This document shows, piece after piece, positions 20,881 through 34,980 of a stretch of DNA of 64,000 nt (position 1 is its first letter; each line of letters starts with the position of its first letter). This DNA comes from Hermodice carunculata. Its lineage: Eukaryota > Annelida > Polychaeta > Eunicida > Amphinomidae. The notes beneath the pieces are model-generated. The model saw only the letters and a program-made list of their open reading frames with translations, ran no database searches and was not told the origin of the DNA. Position numbers and translations under genes: made by a program. The stretch covers positions 134,036,418 through 134,100,417 of the forward strand of contig OZ026612.1 in the NCBI GenBank assembly GCA_964020975.1. Direction: 5' to 3'.

Positions 20881-22472
20881 ATTGCCATTGATGTCCAAGG
20901 TATACCGGGCCATTACAAAATTACTTCTTTAAACTTTACAGGCATGGTAACCTCACAAAAATAGGTCAAGGTCACTTATATTACATAGCATTCTAGCATT
21001 GGACATGGTCTATATATCCTATAAATTTGGCACATCTAATCTAATTACTATTCCAAAGATTAAATTTTTTACCTTAAGACACATTTTGGCCTCTTATTTC
21101 CGTTCAATCATAGGTGGTAGCACTAATATTATTAGCAAGTTAGATTTTGACCTCCCCCACAATCCCACCAAATTCCATAAAGATCTGCCAAAAATTAAAG
21201 AGGCTCGAGTGTTCACGGATTTTCACATTTGACCCCTATACTGTATAATATTGTTGGTGGCATCACCAATATTGAAAGGGACCTAGATTTTCATGCACCC
21301 TATATGTCCTGAAAGTTATATTGGGCTGACTTAAAAACTGTGGAGGGTATTGTTGTCACAAAATTTTCACATTTTGATCTGTATATTACATAATACTATA
21401 GGTGGTACCACCAACATTGGTGTTGACAAAGATTTTCATACACTTTATCATCTCTAAACACCATATGGACCTAACTCAAAAATTGTGGAGTGCAGAGCAC
21501 TCAAGTCAAATAAAAGATATGTGAGTCTAGAGTCTAGAGGGAGATGACCCCTATATTTAAACTCGCAATTTGACCTTGACCTTCAACTCGGATCAAAGAA
21601 TTGTTAGTTCAAAATATGCACCCCACATCCAGCTTTCCATACATGGTCTGTTTGTTCAAATCAGGTAATAACTTTTTGAGTTATTGAAGAAAGACAATAA
21701 ATTTGAACAAGTGCCAAACTACATAATAACTGGGTCATGGTGACCAAAAAAGTAGGTCAGCAAGTACTGTTTTATGTACAATGTAACCAAGTGCAATTTT
21801 GACCTGGAGGCTCAATTCTCTTTGGCATTTATGTCCAAGCAACACATCCTATCATTACAAAATCACCTCTTTCAACTTTACAAGCACGGTGACCTCACAA
21901 AAATAGGTCAAGTCCCTCATATTATAGAACATTCTTGCATTGGACATGGTCTATATATCCTATAAATTTGGCAAGCCTAATCCAATTACTTTTTTTTTCA
22001 AATATGGAATTTTATATCTTAAAACACATTTTGGCTCAAGATTTCAGTCAAATTATAAGTGGTGCCACTAGTATCATTAGTTACTTAGACTTTGACCTCC
22101 ACCACAATCCCACCAAATCTGGTCAAGATCCACCATAAATTAAAGATGCTAGAGTGTTCACAAGATTTTCACATTTTGCGCCATATATTACATGATATTG
22201 TGGGTGGCGCAACCAATATCAAAAGGAACCTAGATTTTCATACACCCTAAAAGTCCTGAAAGTTGTATTGGGCTAACATCACAACTTTTAAAGTTATTGT
22301 GCTCATAACCCAAAAGCTTATGGAAGTCTCTAATATGATACACTTATGTAGAAAAACATGACCCATATTCACAAATATCAAACCTAACAATAACAGCAAA
22401 AAGATTCCAGAGTTACCAAAGTGGACAGACATGAGTAATGCTATAAGCTCTGAACTTTAGGTCAGAAGAGCT
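20880..22472 (+). repeat. Family B element, copy B1, without a clear 5' end
   Basis: Core units contain GACATGGTCTATATATCCTA, TTATAGGTGGTGCCACTA-like words, TTTTGACCTCCCCCACAATC and TAAAGATGCTAGAGTGTTCA, occurring about twice (20950-21490, 21880-22330). TGACCTTGACCTTCAACTC and TCAAGGTCA words are frequent. It closes with a decayed hairpin AGCTCTGAACTTTAGG ... GAAGAGCT (22446-22472), the same terminus as at 34620. Non-coding; frames of 60-80 aa inside are artefacts. Confidence 0.65.
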
Positions 22473-22476
22473 GAAA

Positions 22477-22690
22477 ATCGTTAAAAATCAGGAATCCACA
22501 GCAGTGCCACCTAGTGAACAACTTTGCTGGACTCTTCCAGAAGGAACATATTCACCAAGTTTCAGCTTAATCGGAGTGGCAGTCCCTAGGAGTGTTCCCA
22601 TGTAATATGAAAGCAAGCAATTGGTTGAGCAGTTTTGGAAAAGATTTTTTTTTTTTTTTTTCCAGATTTGTGCAAAAATATTTTTATATA
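22477..22690 (+). repeat. Family C core fragment joined to B1
   Basis: Directly after the B1 hairpin comes AAAAATCAGGAATCCACAGC, GTGCCACCTAGTGAACAACT and AAGTTTCAGCTTAATCGGAG, the core of family C seen three times at 50200-51640. The same B-then-C joint occurs at 34648. Confidence 0.7.
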
Positions 22691-22949
22691 CCGGAGAATG
22701 ATATTTCTGTTGTTGTGTAAAGCATGTTAATGTGATTACTTAACACAGGGGTCCGGGCTTTCTGTGACGGTGATCGTCACGTTGAGCAATGATTCAAATG
22801 AATGTCGAATCAGTCGACACAAGAATTCTGTGTTTACTGTCAGTACACTAGTCCTGATGGGGCAATTAGTGTACTTTAGGTGCATTGAGTGGGGAAACTG
22901 TGGTTTCCCAATAACCCAGAATATTAAAGGAGTTATAGGCTGTGTGACT

Positions 22950-24110
22950 ACACAGAAATAACATGTGCATTCCCCAAGGGGTAACAGAATGTTGACCAGA
23001 AGCAGTTATCAAGGAAAAGTGAGTCCTGAATTAAAAAATTTAGCATAATACTGAGCAAGAGAGCACACTTTCCCATGATACTGAGACCAAACGGCTCAAC
23101 TGAGCACAAATGGTGCATCCAATGATGTTCCCTGTCTAGTCGCAACTGTCTGGAACATTTTAGATGAGGGGGTTGGGGGTTGGATGTACTCCAGAATATG
23201 TACTGAGGTTAAGTCCGCTGTGATCCGATTGGGCAAAATGTCTGCCCAACAGTTGTTCAGTAACTCTGTCACTGATGTAATGGATATGCTCGCCCAATCT
23301 GTCTCAGAGGGGACGTAACGTTTGCCCCACATATTGTCTGTGACATGTGGCACAAGGTAGGAGGTATACTAGATGTGAATTTTAACAGCATCCTCCCCTA
23401 GGAACATTGTAATGTTTGTGTGCTGGTAGCTTTCCCAGACTCGTCAAGGCAAGCGCAATATTTGCAATGGAGTCTGTTACATTCATTGCTGTGGCACTTA
23501 CCAGATGTGGCTGGATTAGGCTGTACATCTGGGTGGTAACTGATCCGGGATCGGACCAGTATATCGTAAGCCATTGGCTCGTTTGTTGCCTATAACCACT
23601 TCCCTATTGTTGAAAGCCTCAGTGCTAGGTCAGGCATCAAGAGTTTTCCAGTAATTCTGGATGATCTGTTTCACTGGAGGAAGTGCAGGGTTAAATGTCA
23701 TGATCAGGAAAGAGTTCTTTTGATCACTGTTTGTGGATGACTTTGGTGTCAGTAGAGAAGATCTGCTGACATTGTTCACTTTGGTTTTGGCATCAATTAA
23801 TACTTGAGCTGGGTAATCTCTCAGCTTGTAGTATTCAAGAGTTTTAGAGGCATTTTCCTCATAATCCTCTGGTCTGCTGCATACACTGTTGATCCTACGC
23901 AGCTGGCAATAGGGTCCACCTACCTTGGAATGTTTAAGATGGGCGGATCGATAGTGTAGATATGATTGTGTATCTGCAGGCTTTACGCAAAGGGTGATGT
24001 AGGCTTTACGTTGAGAAACAATTCTGGCTGTAGTGTCAAGAAAATTGATCTTCATGTCAGAAAAATGTGAGGAGAGCTTGATGGACTCCTGACAAGAGTT
24101 TTAAAAAAAG
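22950..24110 (-). pseudogene. Broken, 5'-truncated Penelope-like retroelement
   Basis: A 141-residue frame at 23630-24055 has FLDTT, KPADTQSYLHYRSAHLKH and QLRRINSVC, which match the C-terminal part of Penelope-like reverse transcriptases. Further along the minus strand, after breaks, come a CNRLHCKYC-type zinc motif (about 23470-23490) and a GIY-YIG-type endonuclease trace with QYVGQT (about 23325-23345). That order is characteristic of the endonuclease-bearing Penelope group. The catalytic part of the polymerase is absent, so the insertion is 5'-truncated. It carries several breaks (at least four), and looks old. The 3' limit near 22950 is approximate. Confidence 0.8.
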
Positions 24111-24620
24111 TGCATAAAAAGTGTCCATTTTCTGAAAGAAAACATAACATCAAATTTTCTTCTGGCACTGAACATAAAATGTTTGAATCACGATTGATAT
24201 AATTAAATTTTAATTAAAATTCCTCAATTTTGCATAAAATTTAAAATAGTATTTTGAAAAATAAATATCAGATTAAGTTTATTGTCCCAATTGAAAGATC
24301 ACGTTTCCAATATTGTATTTTAAATTGTTGAAAAAAGGTTCTGTTTTAATTTTATGGCTGTTTAATTTTTTCGTTATTTAAAATTTTAATTTTAATTTAA
24401 ATAACTTGTAAATTTTGAACTAAAACAATGACACAAAATTTAAAATAACATTTGCTGCTGGAAGTGTACCGCTTGATTTCCCATAAGAAAACAGTATTTC
24501 CCATTTTTGGTGTTTGTGCTCCCCCCTCCCCCCAAAAAACAGGTAAAATTAAAAGTTTTATAATTAAGCAATTCAAATTAAATTTCTTTACACTAACAGA
24601 CATTTCATGACTTTTCATAA
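24111..24620. repeat. Very AT-rich, palindrome-bearing stretch
   Basis: AATTTTAATTAAAATT is a 16-bp palindrome (about 24205-24221). A longer one runs GTTATTTAAA ... TTTAAATAAC at 24373-24405. It may be a foldback element, but ends and duplications cannot be identified. Confidence 0.35.
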
Positions 24621-25599
24621 CTTAACCCAAATGTATTGTTTTAGAAAATATCTAGTTTATATAATCTCATATGAGAAGTGGAGTGTGTATAAGGACATGT
24701 TTGGAGCATCATCCTGTTTTCTGTGTATGGTGCTGTAAAAGTGTACTGGATTCTTAAATAAAACAAATCCGAAATGAACTGTGCCACAGTCAGGGATTGT
24801 ATGTCTGACCTCCTTGCATAACATCTCGAACACCAAAAAATACTGTCACTTACTTGCATCATGGTGCATTTATACAGAGGTCCTTGCTTGTGCTTAACAA
24901 AAGTCCTCTACAAAGGCCATACTAAGCCTTGGTCATGCAGCCTTGGGCACTGAGTTGTCATTCAAAATCACTGTATACTGTTTGTTTATCATGTCTACGG
25001 TGGGCAATTATACAAGCAGAACAGTTCCCAAAGCAACGCACTAGCCAAAACATGACAAAACATCATCATAATGCCTGTGTGCTTTTTTCAGACTTAATCA
25101 TATGGTAGGAGCCCTTTCATTATTTTTTTTTTATGGTTAAAATCAAGTCTCTTGACTCAAAGGTACTCGTCTGTTACAGACACGGCTTGACCAGAGACAA
25201 AGGCAGTGGCTCAGAAGTGCTCTCTGGCTGCTTGTGTTACATGGATATCCGTTGAAAAAAAAGAAACTTGTTACATAGGCACATATTCAAGCAAAAGGAA
25301 AGGTAGCCTTCTCCTTTACATGTTTCAAAAAAAGAACACCTTTGGGCCACATAAAAATATCCCTGTTTATCATCAGTGGTTTTTAAAAAAAGTGATGAAG
25401 GAGGGAAGTTTTTTTTTCCTATTTACCGAATAAAAGCGTTCACTACACCCGTACCACTTCTTCAAAACTTTAGTGCTGCACTGGGCTTGAAATATCGCAG
25501 AGACCATGATGATGATATCTCCTACTGGTAAAAACGATGATATATTGTTGGAACAGACTTTCATGCTAGGAATCTGTGGCCAACCATGCAATATTTAAA
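24621..25599. other. Intergenic, nothing recognised
   Basis: No motif-bearing frame or obvious repeat. Confidence 0.35.
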
Positions 25600-26658
25600 G
25601 CTCAGAGACAAGACAAGTCAAACCGTGTTGCCAGTTTGCCACCATGACCCAAAATTGTCCCTGACCACTGTCTAAAAAAAATGGAAGCCGATCAGTGACC
25701 TCAAAACCTCTCGACCAGGACGAAGGCAGACAGACAGACGGACGCATAGGTGACGATAATACCCCTCCAGTAGGTCAGTTTATTTCTGCTTAACCTAATG
25801 ACAAAGCTTTGGTGCAAATGAAATGAGCAGAGATATCATGGCAAGGCCATTTTTCTTCAATGCAGTACTGTTACCTAAATATGTGACTCAGTGAACTAGT
25901 TTTCAATAGGCACCTGAGGCATCCTTAGGACAAACTGTCATAAATAATTCATGAAGGTACATTCAATATTTTTTTAGATATTGTGTGAACTGTGTTTTTT
26001 TTTTCTTCAATATCGTGCTGTGACCTAAATATGTGACCTAGTGACCTACACTTCGATAGGCACCTGAAGTACCTCAATGGCCTTCTGTGATAAAAATTTG
26101 GTCTCTGTAAAGTGAGTATTTCTGGACATATGGCGTGGGCAAGGCCAATTTTTCTTCAATGCAGCGCTGTCACCTAAATATGTGAGGGAGTGACCTAGTT
26201 TTTACTAGGTTTCTGAGGCATCCTTAGGACAAACTGTCATAAATAATTGGTGCAGCTACAATGAGTAATTTAATATTTAAAGATATCATGGCCATTTTTC
26301 TTCAATACAGCACTGTGACCTAAATATGTGACCCAGTAACCTAGTTTTCAATAAGCTTCTGGGGCATACTTAGGTCCAACTGTCATAAATAATTGATGAA
26401 GCTACATTCAATATTTTTTCTAGATATTGTGTTAACGCCATTTTTTTTTTTTTTTGCAATTTAGTACTGTGACCTAAAAATGAGACCTAGTGACCTACTT
26501 TTTCATAGGCACCTGAAGAACTTCAACAACCCCATGTGATAAAGATTTGGTCCCTGTAAAGTGAGTATTTTTTGAGATATGGTGTTAACAAGGCATGGCC
26601 GGCCGGCCAGACACGTACGTGACGACAATACCCCTCCGGCCTTATGGGCTGAGGGGTA
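25600..26658 (+). repeat. Family E elements with a tandem core of about 170 bp
   Basis: A first fragment ends at 25715-25780 with GGCAGACAGACAGACGGAC, then GACGATAATACCCCTCCAGT. The main copy has about five units at 25800-26590 (TTTTTCTTCAATGCAGTACT, GTGACCTAAATATGTGACC, ATAGGCACCTGA, CTGTCATAAATAATT). It ends in GGCCGGCCGGCC, GACGACAATA and hairpin CCCCTCCGGCC/GGGCTGAGGGG (26631-26656). The layout is the same as the short E copy at 44102 but with a different core. Confidence 0.7.
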
Positions 26659-26800
26659 AAAAATGCTGTAATGTAGTTCTCTTGATCAGCATTAGACGTG
26701 CTGACTGCTCAAGGCATTAATTGAAGCTTTGTCAGCAAATTTTTTCACAAAATATTTACAAATGATTTTTTAATTTGATGTGCACCAAAAAAATAGCATT
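26659..26800. other. Spacer between E and D repeats
   Basis: Unremarkable AT-rich DNA; no gene. Confidence 0.3.
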
Positions 26801-27768
26801 CAGAGAAGGGATTACCCCAGGCGCCTACAATCTTTTTTTCCTCAGTTCTGCAACTTTTCTCTCTCTCTTTTTTTTGTTGAGACTTTGCAGGTGCCACAAT
26901 ACCATGTAACTGCACCAAAATTTGATGAAACTGTGATGAATCCTTCTTGAGATATTATGGTCACATTGTCCACTTTTGTGCCGCTCAAAAAGCCTTCAAA
27001 TAAATACTTCTAAAGCTTCATGACAAGTTTCAAAATAATAAGAGGAAGCTGCTTTTCAATACAAACATGGTCCCTCTGATAAAAAATTTGTTGAAGCTGC
27101 AATGGATCCTTGCTGAGATATTATGGTAACGTCATCCCCTTGTGTGCCCTTCAGATGACCTTGAAATAAATATTTTAAGTTTAATGAAAAATTTATAAAG
27201 ACAAAGAGAAAGCTTCCATAAAAATTTTAAAATTAATCAGAGGAAGCCAGTTTTACATAGGAACCTGGTCCATCATAAGATGCATCTCTGACAAAAATTT
27301 GGTAAAGCTGCAGTCAATACTTTTTGAGATATCACAGTAACGTCGTCAGGGTTGATGCCTCTAAGATGGCCTTCAATAAATACATTAAAAGTTTCATAAA
27401 AAGTTTAAAAATACTAAGAGGAAGCTGGCTTTCAATAGGAACCTGGTCCATCATGAGGGTCTTCTATGACAAAAATTTGGTAAAGCTACAATGAACATTT
27501 TTTCAGATATTATGGTAACATCCTCCCCTTGTGCGCCACTCAGACAGCCTTGAAATAAATACTTTTAAAGTTTCATACAAAGTTTAAAAATAATAAGAGG
27601 AAGCTGTTTTTTTATAGGAACCTGGTCCATTATAAGGTACCTCTATGATAAAAACTTGGTACAGCTATGGGGAATATTCTTGGAGATATTGCAGTAATGT
27701 GGACGAGGCGGATTGGCAGACTACACTGGGGATGACAATACCCTCCGGCACTTTTTACGCCAAGGGTA
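26800..27768 (+). repeat. Family D element
   Basis: Starts with the block AGCATTCAGAGAAGGGATTA, CTTTTTTTCCTCAGTTCTGC and a T-rich tract, also present at 32545 and inverted at 46270. Four to five tandem units follow (GAGATATTATGGTAACGTC, AGAGGAAGCTGCTTTTC, AACCTGGTCCATCA, CAAAAATTTGGTAAAGCT). It ends with GGATTGGCAGACTACACTGG and the hairpin TACCCTCCGGC ... GCCAAGGGTA (27739-27768). Confidence 0.7.
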
Positions 27769-30303
<2,535 letters not shown>

Positions 30304-31880
30304 CAAGAGGCCTGTGGGCCTAATGCTCTGCTGACCACCATCTCCAAAAAACATTTCCTGAAATGTATTCAATCCACAAACTTGAAAAATTAATCAAGGT
30401 AAGCCATATTATGTAATATCAATCTTCCACATTTTACACATTAGTGGTACATTTGGCATCATTCACCTTATTCTTTATCAAGATACTGAATTAAATGTCC
30501 CTTTCTGAAGTGCTTAATGACCTTGAAAAATATGTCAAGGCAGCACAATCATTGGGTCATGGTGACCAATAACGTAGGTCACTAAGTCAAGTTTTAAACA
30601 CAATGTACTCAAGTGCGATTTGGATCTTGAGGTTCAATTCTCTTTGTCACTGATGCCCAAACTACACCCTACCATTGCAAAATCACCTCTTCCAACTTAA
30701 GGGGTCTGGTGACCTTACAAAAATAGGTCAAGGTTACTGATCTTACATAACATATTATCATTGGACGTGATCTATATTTTCTATAAATTTGGCTTGTCTA
30801 ACTCAATTATTTTCGAGATATGGAATTTTGTATCCTTCCAGACATTTTCCGTCAAATTATAGGTGGTGGCACTAGTATTAAAACCAACCAAGATTTTAAC
30901 CTCTTCTACAATCCCACCAAATTTCATGAAGATCCATCAAAAATTGAGGCTAGACTGGTCACAAGATTTTCACATTTTGACCAGTATCTTACATAATACT
31001 ATAGGTGATGCCACCAACATTGATGTCTACGAAGATTTTCACACACTTTGTAAGTTCCAACTATTATATGGGCCTAACTCAAAAATTGTGGGGTGCAGAG
31101 CATTTGTGAGATGATCCCTAATTTCAAATTGGCCATTTAACCCTGACCTTCAACTCAAATAAAAGAATTATAACATTCAAAACATGCGCCTCACATGCAG
31201 CTTTCCATACGTGGTCTGTTTGTTCAAATCAGGTAATAACTTTTCAAGTTATTGAAGAAAAACATTAAATTTGGACAACTGACAAAACTCCATAATTACT
31301 GGGTCACGGTGACCAAAAAAGTAGGTCAACAAGTGCAGTATTATGTACAATGGAATCAACTGCAATTATGATCTGGAGGCTCAATTCTCTTTGCCATTGA
31401 TGTCCATGCAACACCCTGCCATTATAAAATCACCTCTTTTAACTTATATTTACAGACATGGTGATCTCACAAAAATATGTCAAGGTCACTGATATCACAT
31501 CACATTCTAACATTGGACATGGTCTATATATCCTATAAATCTGGCAACTACATTCCAGTTACTTTTCCAGATATGGAATTTTATATCTCAAAACACATTT
31601 TGGCTCAGAATTTGGGTCAAGTTATAGGTAGTGCCACTAGTATAACTAGCAACTTACTCTTTCACCACCCCCATTGTCCCAACACATTTCATGAAGATCC
31701 ATTAAAAATTAAAGATGCTACAGCATTCACACGACTTTTATATTTCAACCCATATATTAAATAATACTGTAGGTGGTGCCACAAATATCGAAAGGAACCT
31801 AGATCTTCATACAAGTCCTGAAAGTTACACTTGGTTACCCTGAAAACTGTGGACAGTAACGAGCAAAAGTTTAAATAATT
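30304..31880 (+). repeat. Family B element, copy B2, 3'-truncated
   Basis: Begins ACAAGAGGCCTGTGGGCCTA with hairpin AGGCC-TGTG-GGCCT (30308-30321), then TGCTCTGCTGACC, the inverted-repeat half. The core appears about twice: GGTCATGGTGACCAATAACG, GACCTTACAAAAATAGGTCA, TCTATATTTTCTATAAATTT, AGGTGGTGCCACTAG-type words. The last recognisable consensus is CTGAAAACTGTGGACAG ... GAGCAAAAGTTT (to about 31874). The expected GGTCAGCAGAGCT hairpin is missing. Confidence 0.7.
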
Positions 31881-31952
31881 AAACAATCCTGTTCAGGCAT
31901 TAAAACTGTCAAAAATTGAAAAAGCACACTAACACTTATGAAACATGAGAAA

Positions 31953-31982
31953 ACAAGAGGCCCATGGGCCTGGTGCTCTGCT

Positions 31983-32030
<48 letters not shown>
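31953..32030 (+). repeat. Family B 5' end (copy B3) running into (CA)n(TA)n
   Basis: ACAAGAGGCCCATGGGCCTG (hairpin 31958-31971) and TGCTCTGCTGAC, then (CA)14 and (TA)9 up to the MITE boundary at 32030. The matching 3' terminus is probably the hairpin at 34620-34647, with the material between made of later insertions and other modules. Confidence 0.7.
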
Positions 32031-32390
32031 CGGTTAAGTGTGTATAAAACTTAATAACCAAATGCATTTGTTGTGTTGCAAAGTGTTGTACTGGGGTTTG
32101 TAAAGGTTGTAAACGGTTTGAAAAAGGTTGACACAGGGTTTCATATGGTTGAAACGGTTGCAAACCATTTCAAACCGTTTCAACATTTTCATCAATAAGT
32201 TTGAGAAAGTGTGTGAAATGGTTAACCACCAGAGAAAGGTTTAAAAGTGTTCGAAAGGGTTTTAATGCAATAAGAGGAAATGGTTTGGAAAGTGTTTGAA
32301 AAAGGTTGGCCTTTCACTCAAATAATTGGAAAAAGGTTGCAAAAGGTTGATGCATTTGGTGACTGTTTTTTTTTAACGCGGACTTAACTG
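32031..32390. mobile_element. Tc1/mariner-like MITE with TA target duplication
   Basis: The left end CGGTTAAGTGTGTATAAAAC and the complement of the right end CAGTTAAGTCCGCGTTAAAA form imperfect terminal inverted repeats. A further pair, CCAAATGCAT, is inverted inside both ends. The 360-bp element is flanked by TA on each side, the Tc1/mariner target. The interior is filled with AAAGGTTG / AAACGGTTTG words in both orientations and has no coding capacity. It sits inside the (TA)n tract. Confidence 0.65.
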
Positions 32391-32529
32391 TAGGGATAAA
32401 TAATAGAATAATTGGTGAATAAAAAGGAGATGTGAGGAGATGTTTTTAAATGATTTATTACTTAAATTTATAAGAGAAACTCCTTGATCATGATTTTGAC
32501 CTCCCCCACCATCCAACCAAATTTCATCA

Positions 32530-33720
32530 AGATCAAAAAAAAGCATTCAGAGAACCGATTACCCTCAGTACCCACACTCTTTTTTTTTCCTCAGTTCTGC
32601 AACTTTTTCCTTTTTTTTTCTGAGGCTTTGCAGTAGACCACTTTACATGCAATTTCCATATCGCTGTCTATCAAATGAAACAGCAATTTTATCCTTCTTG
32701 AGATATTATGGTACCACTGTCCACTTGTGCGCCACTCAGACAGCCTTCAAATAAATACTTCTAAAGTTTCACAAGTTTAAAAATAATAAGTGGATGTTGG
32801 TTTTCAATATAAAAGTAGTCCATTATAATGTGCATTTCTGATAAAAATTTGTTGAAGCTGCGATGGATTCTTGTTGAGATATTATGGTAACATCGTCCCC
32901 TTGTGCGTCACTCAGATGGTCTTGAAATAAATACTTCAAAGTTTCATAAAAAGTGAATAAATACAACAAAGAAGTTGTTTTTTTTAAAGGAACTTGGTCC
33001 ATCATAAAATGCATATCTCACAAAACTTTGGTAAATCTGCTGTGAATAATATTTGACATATCGAGGCAATGTCATCAGGGTTAATGCCACTCATACAGCC
33101 TTCAACTAAATACATCAAAAGTTTCATAAAAAGTTTTAAAATAATCAGAGGAAGCTGGTTTTCAGTAGGAACTTGGTCCATCATAAGGTTCTTCTGTGAC
33201 AAAAATTTGGTAAAGCTACAGAGCCTATTATTTGAAATATTATGGTAACATCATCACCTTCATTAGTAACTTGTTTCGTTGTTTCAGGGTGGTTCCTGGC
33301 ATTACACAGCGTTTGCCAGTGTCAGACAGCATTAGCCGGCATTACAAAGGGCAGGAAACCCCGACTAACACTGGGAAACGCCAAACTCCAATTAAGCCTT
33401 TTGGAGCTAGGCGTTTGCCAGCGTTAGTTAGCATTTCCCAGGGATTGTAATGCCGGCTAACGCTGTCTCATGCTGGCAAATGCTGTGTAATGCTGGGAAC
33501 TGCCCTGAAACGCCAAAACAAGCTACTAGTGCTTGTGCGCCACTCAGACAGTCTTGAAATAAATACTTTTGAAGTTTCATAAAAAGTTTATAAATTAGGA
33601 GAGGAAGCTGGTTTTTAATAGGAACCTGGTCCATTAAAAGGTGCCTCTCTGGCAAAATGTGGGTATACCTACAGTGAATATTTTTGGATATATTGTGGTA
33701 ATGTCGACCTGACGAAAATA
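32530..33720 (+). repeat. Family D element hosting a foldback insertion
   Basis: The start block AGCATTCAGAGAACCGATTA and TTTTTTCCTCAGTTCTGCAA (32555-32600) matches 26800. Tandem D units follow (TTCATAAAAAGTTTTAAAAT, GAGGAAGCTGGTTTTCAGTA, ACTTGGTCCATCATAAGGTT). At 33260 the unit is split inside the word ...TCATCACCTT / CTTGTGCGCCACTCAGACAG. It continues to about 33710 and then joins a B core. Confidence 0.7.
33261..33531. mobile_element. CACTA-like foldback MITE nested in a D repeat
   Basis: A 271-bp inverted repeat. The ends are CATTAGTAACTTGTTT (left) and, complemented, CACTAGTAGCTTGTTT (right). The arms, roughly 120 bp each, stay alignable (GCATTACACAGCRTTTGCCAG, AGCCGGCATTACA) down to a short centre CCAATTAAGCCTTTTGG. 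The host word CCCCTTGTGCGCC in other D units becomes ACCTT-element-CTTGTGCGCC, a 3-bp CTT duplication. A CACTA terminus with a 3-bp duplication is the signature of the CACTA/EnSpm superfamily. Non-coding. Confidence 0.7.
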
Positions 33721-34647
33721 TTGTAGGTCGTGCCACCAATATCACACTCAACTTAGTTTTTTTTATCCGCTTTTAGTTTTGAAAGTTATATGTGTCTACA
33801 TTGAAAATTGTAGGAGTTGTTGCATTTACAACTCATTTTCATGTACATGTGTTGCCCGGTGACCTTGAAAAATATGTCATGGTCGTTCACATAAAAACAA
33901 ATTTTGATTCTTGACCCAAGGTATCTTTCCTGCAAATTTCGTAATGTAAAAGTAGGGCCTTGTGAAAATAGGGAAGTTAATGTGTTTACCATCTATTTGA
34001 CAAATTCTCCATAAAAATACCACAGATGACACCACCAGTACTTCATGCACAATAGGGATTTGTCTCTGACTTGTGTAATGTTTTAATCACATCATAACAG
34101 CAATTAAATGTACAAGGCCCACCACTTGCTACTACCGTCTATCAACTTTATTGTCCCAGTGACCTTGAACAAGCAAGTCAAGGTCACCCATAATGTGTAA
34201 CATTCTAGTTTTAGCCATGATATACATATCCTAGAAATTTGGTAAGACTAGCTGCATTCTTCACTGAAATAATGAATTTCTGTAAGTTTGAACACATTTT
34301 GACAAATAATTTCAGCACAACTATAGGTGGCACCACTAGTATCAACCTTAATCAAGATTTTGACATCCCCCATACTCCCACCGCAATTCATGAAGATCCA
34401 CCCAAAATTAAAGATTCTAGAGTGTTCACAAGATTTGCACATTTAAACCCATATGTCACATAATACTGTAGGTGGCGCCACCAATATTGAACTTGACCTA
34501 CACTTTCACACACCATATAAGGTCTAAAAGTTGTACTGGGTTAACTTGAAAACTGTGGATGGTATGGCGATAATGAGCAAAAGTTTACAGACGGAGAGAC
34601 AGACATGACCGGTCGTATCAGCTCTGCGACCTTAGGTCAGCAGAGCT
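33720..34647 (+). repeat. Family B core and 3' terminus (copy B3)
   Basis: Core words TAGGTGGCACCACTAGTATC, GACATCCCCCATACTCCCAC, AAAGATTCTAGAGTGTTCAC and AGGTGGCGCCACCAATATTG. It ends with GAGCAAAAGTTTACAGACGG, AGAGACAGACATGACC and the strong hairpin AGCTCTGCGACC/TTAGGTCAGCAGAGCT (34620-34647). GGTCAGCAGAGC complements the GCTCTGCTGAC of the B 5' ends. Confidence 0.75.
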
Positions 34648-34649
34648 AA

Positions 34650-34980
34650 AAATTGCAATACCAACTCATTAACAAATTAGGATCTAGAGGCCACAGAAGT
34701 GTCTCTATGCTATATCACAGAAATTGGCTAAGCACTTTTGGAGAAGAATTTTTGAGATTTTGTCCAAAAAATGAACAAAAACTAAATTTAAAAATCTCCA
34801 AATCACTGGAGCGTGACCATTTGAGCAAATTCGTAGAGACCCACTTTAGGTACCATCCGATTGCACAAGTTAATTTGGTGGATGGCTTTGGAAAAGAAGT
34901 CCAAAATGTAATTGTGGACCAGTGCTTGACATTTAAATTTTTTAAGTACTTGCCACTCCACACAAGTGAGTGTTCATGTT
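34650..34980 (+). repeat. Family C core fragment joined to B3
   Basis: Follows the B3 hairpin directly: GAGGCCACAGAAGTGTCTCT, ATTGGCTAAGCACTTTTGGA, TTTGAGATTTTGTCCAAAAA, AAAAATCTCCAAATCACTGG, GTAGAGACCCACTTTAGGTA, GAAGTCCAAAATGTAATTGT. These are the second half of the C unit. The 113-aa frame here is an artefact of the repeat. Confidence 0.7.
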
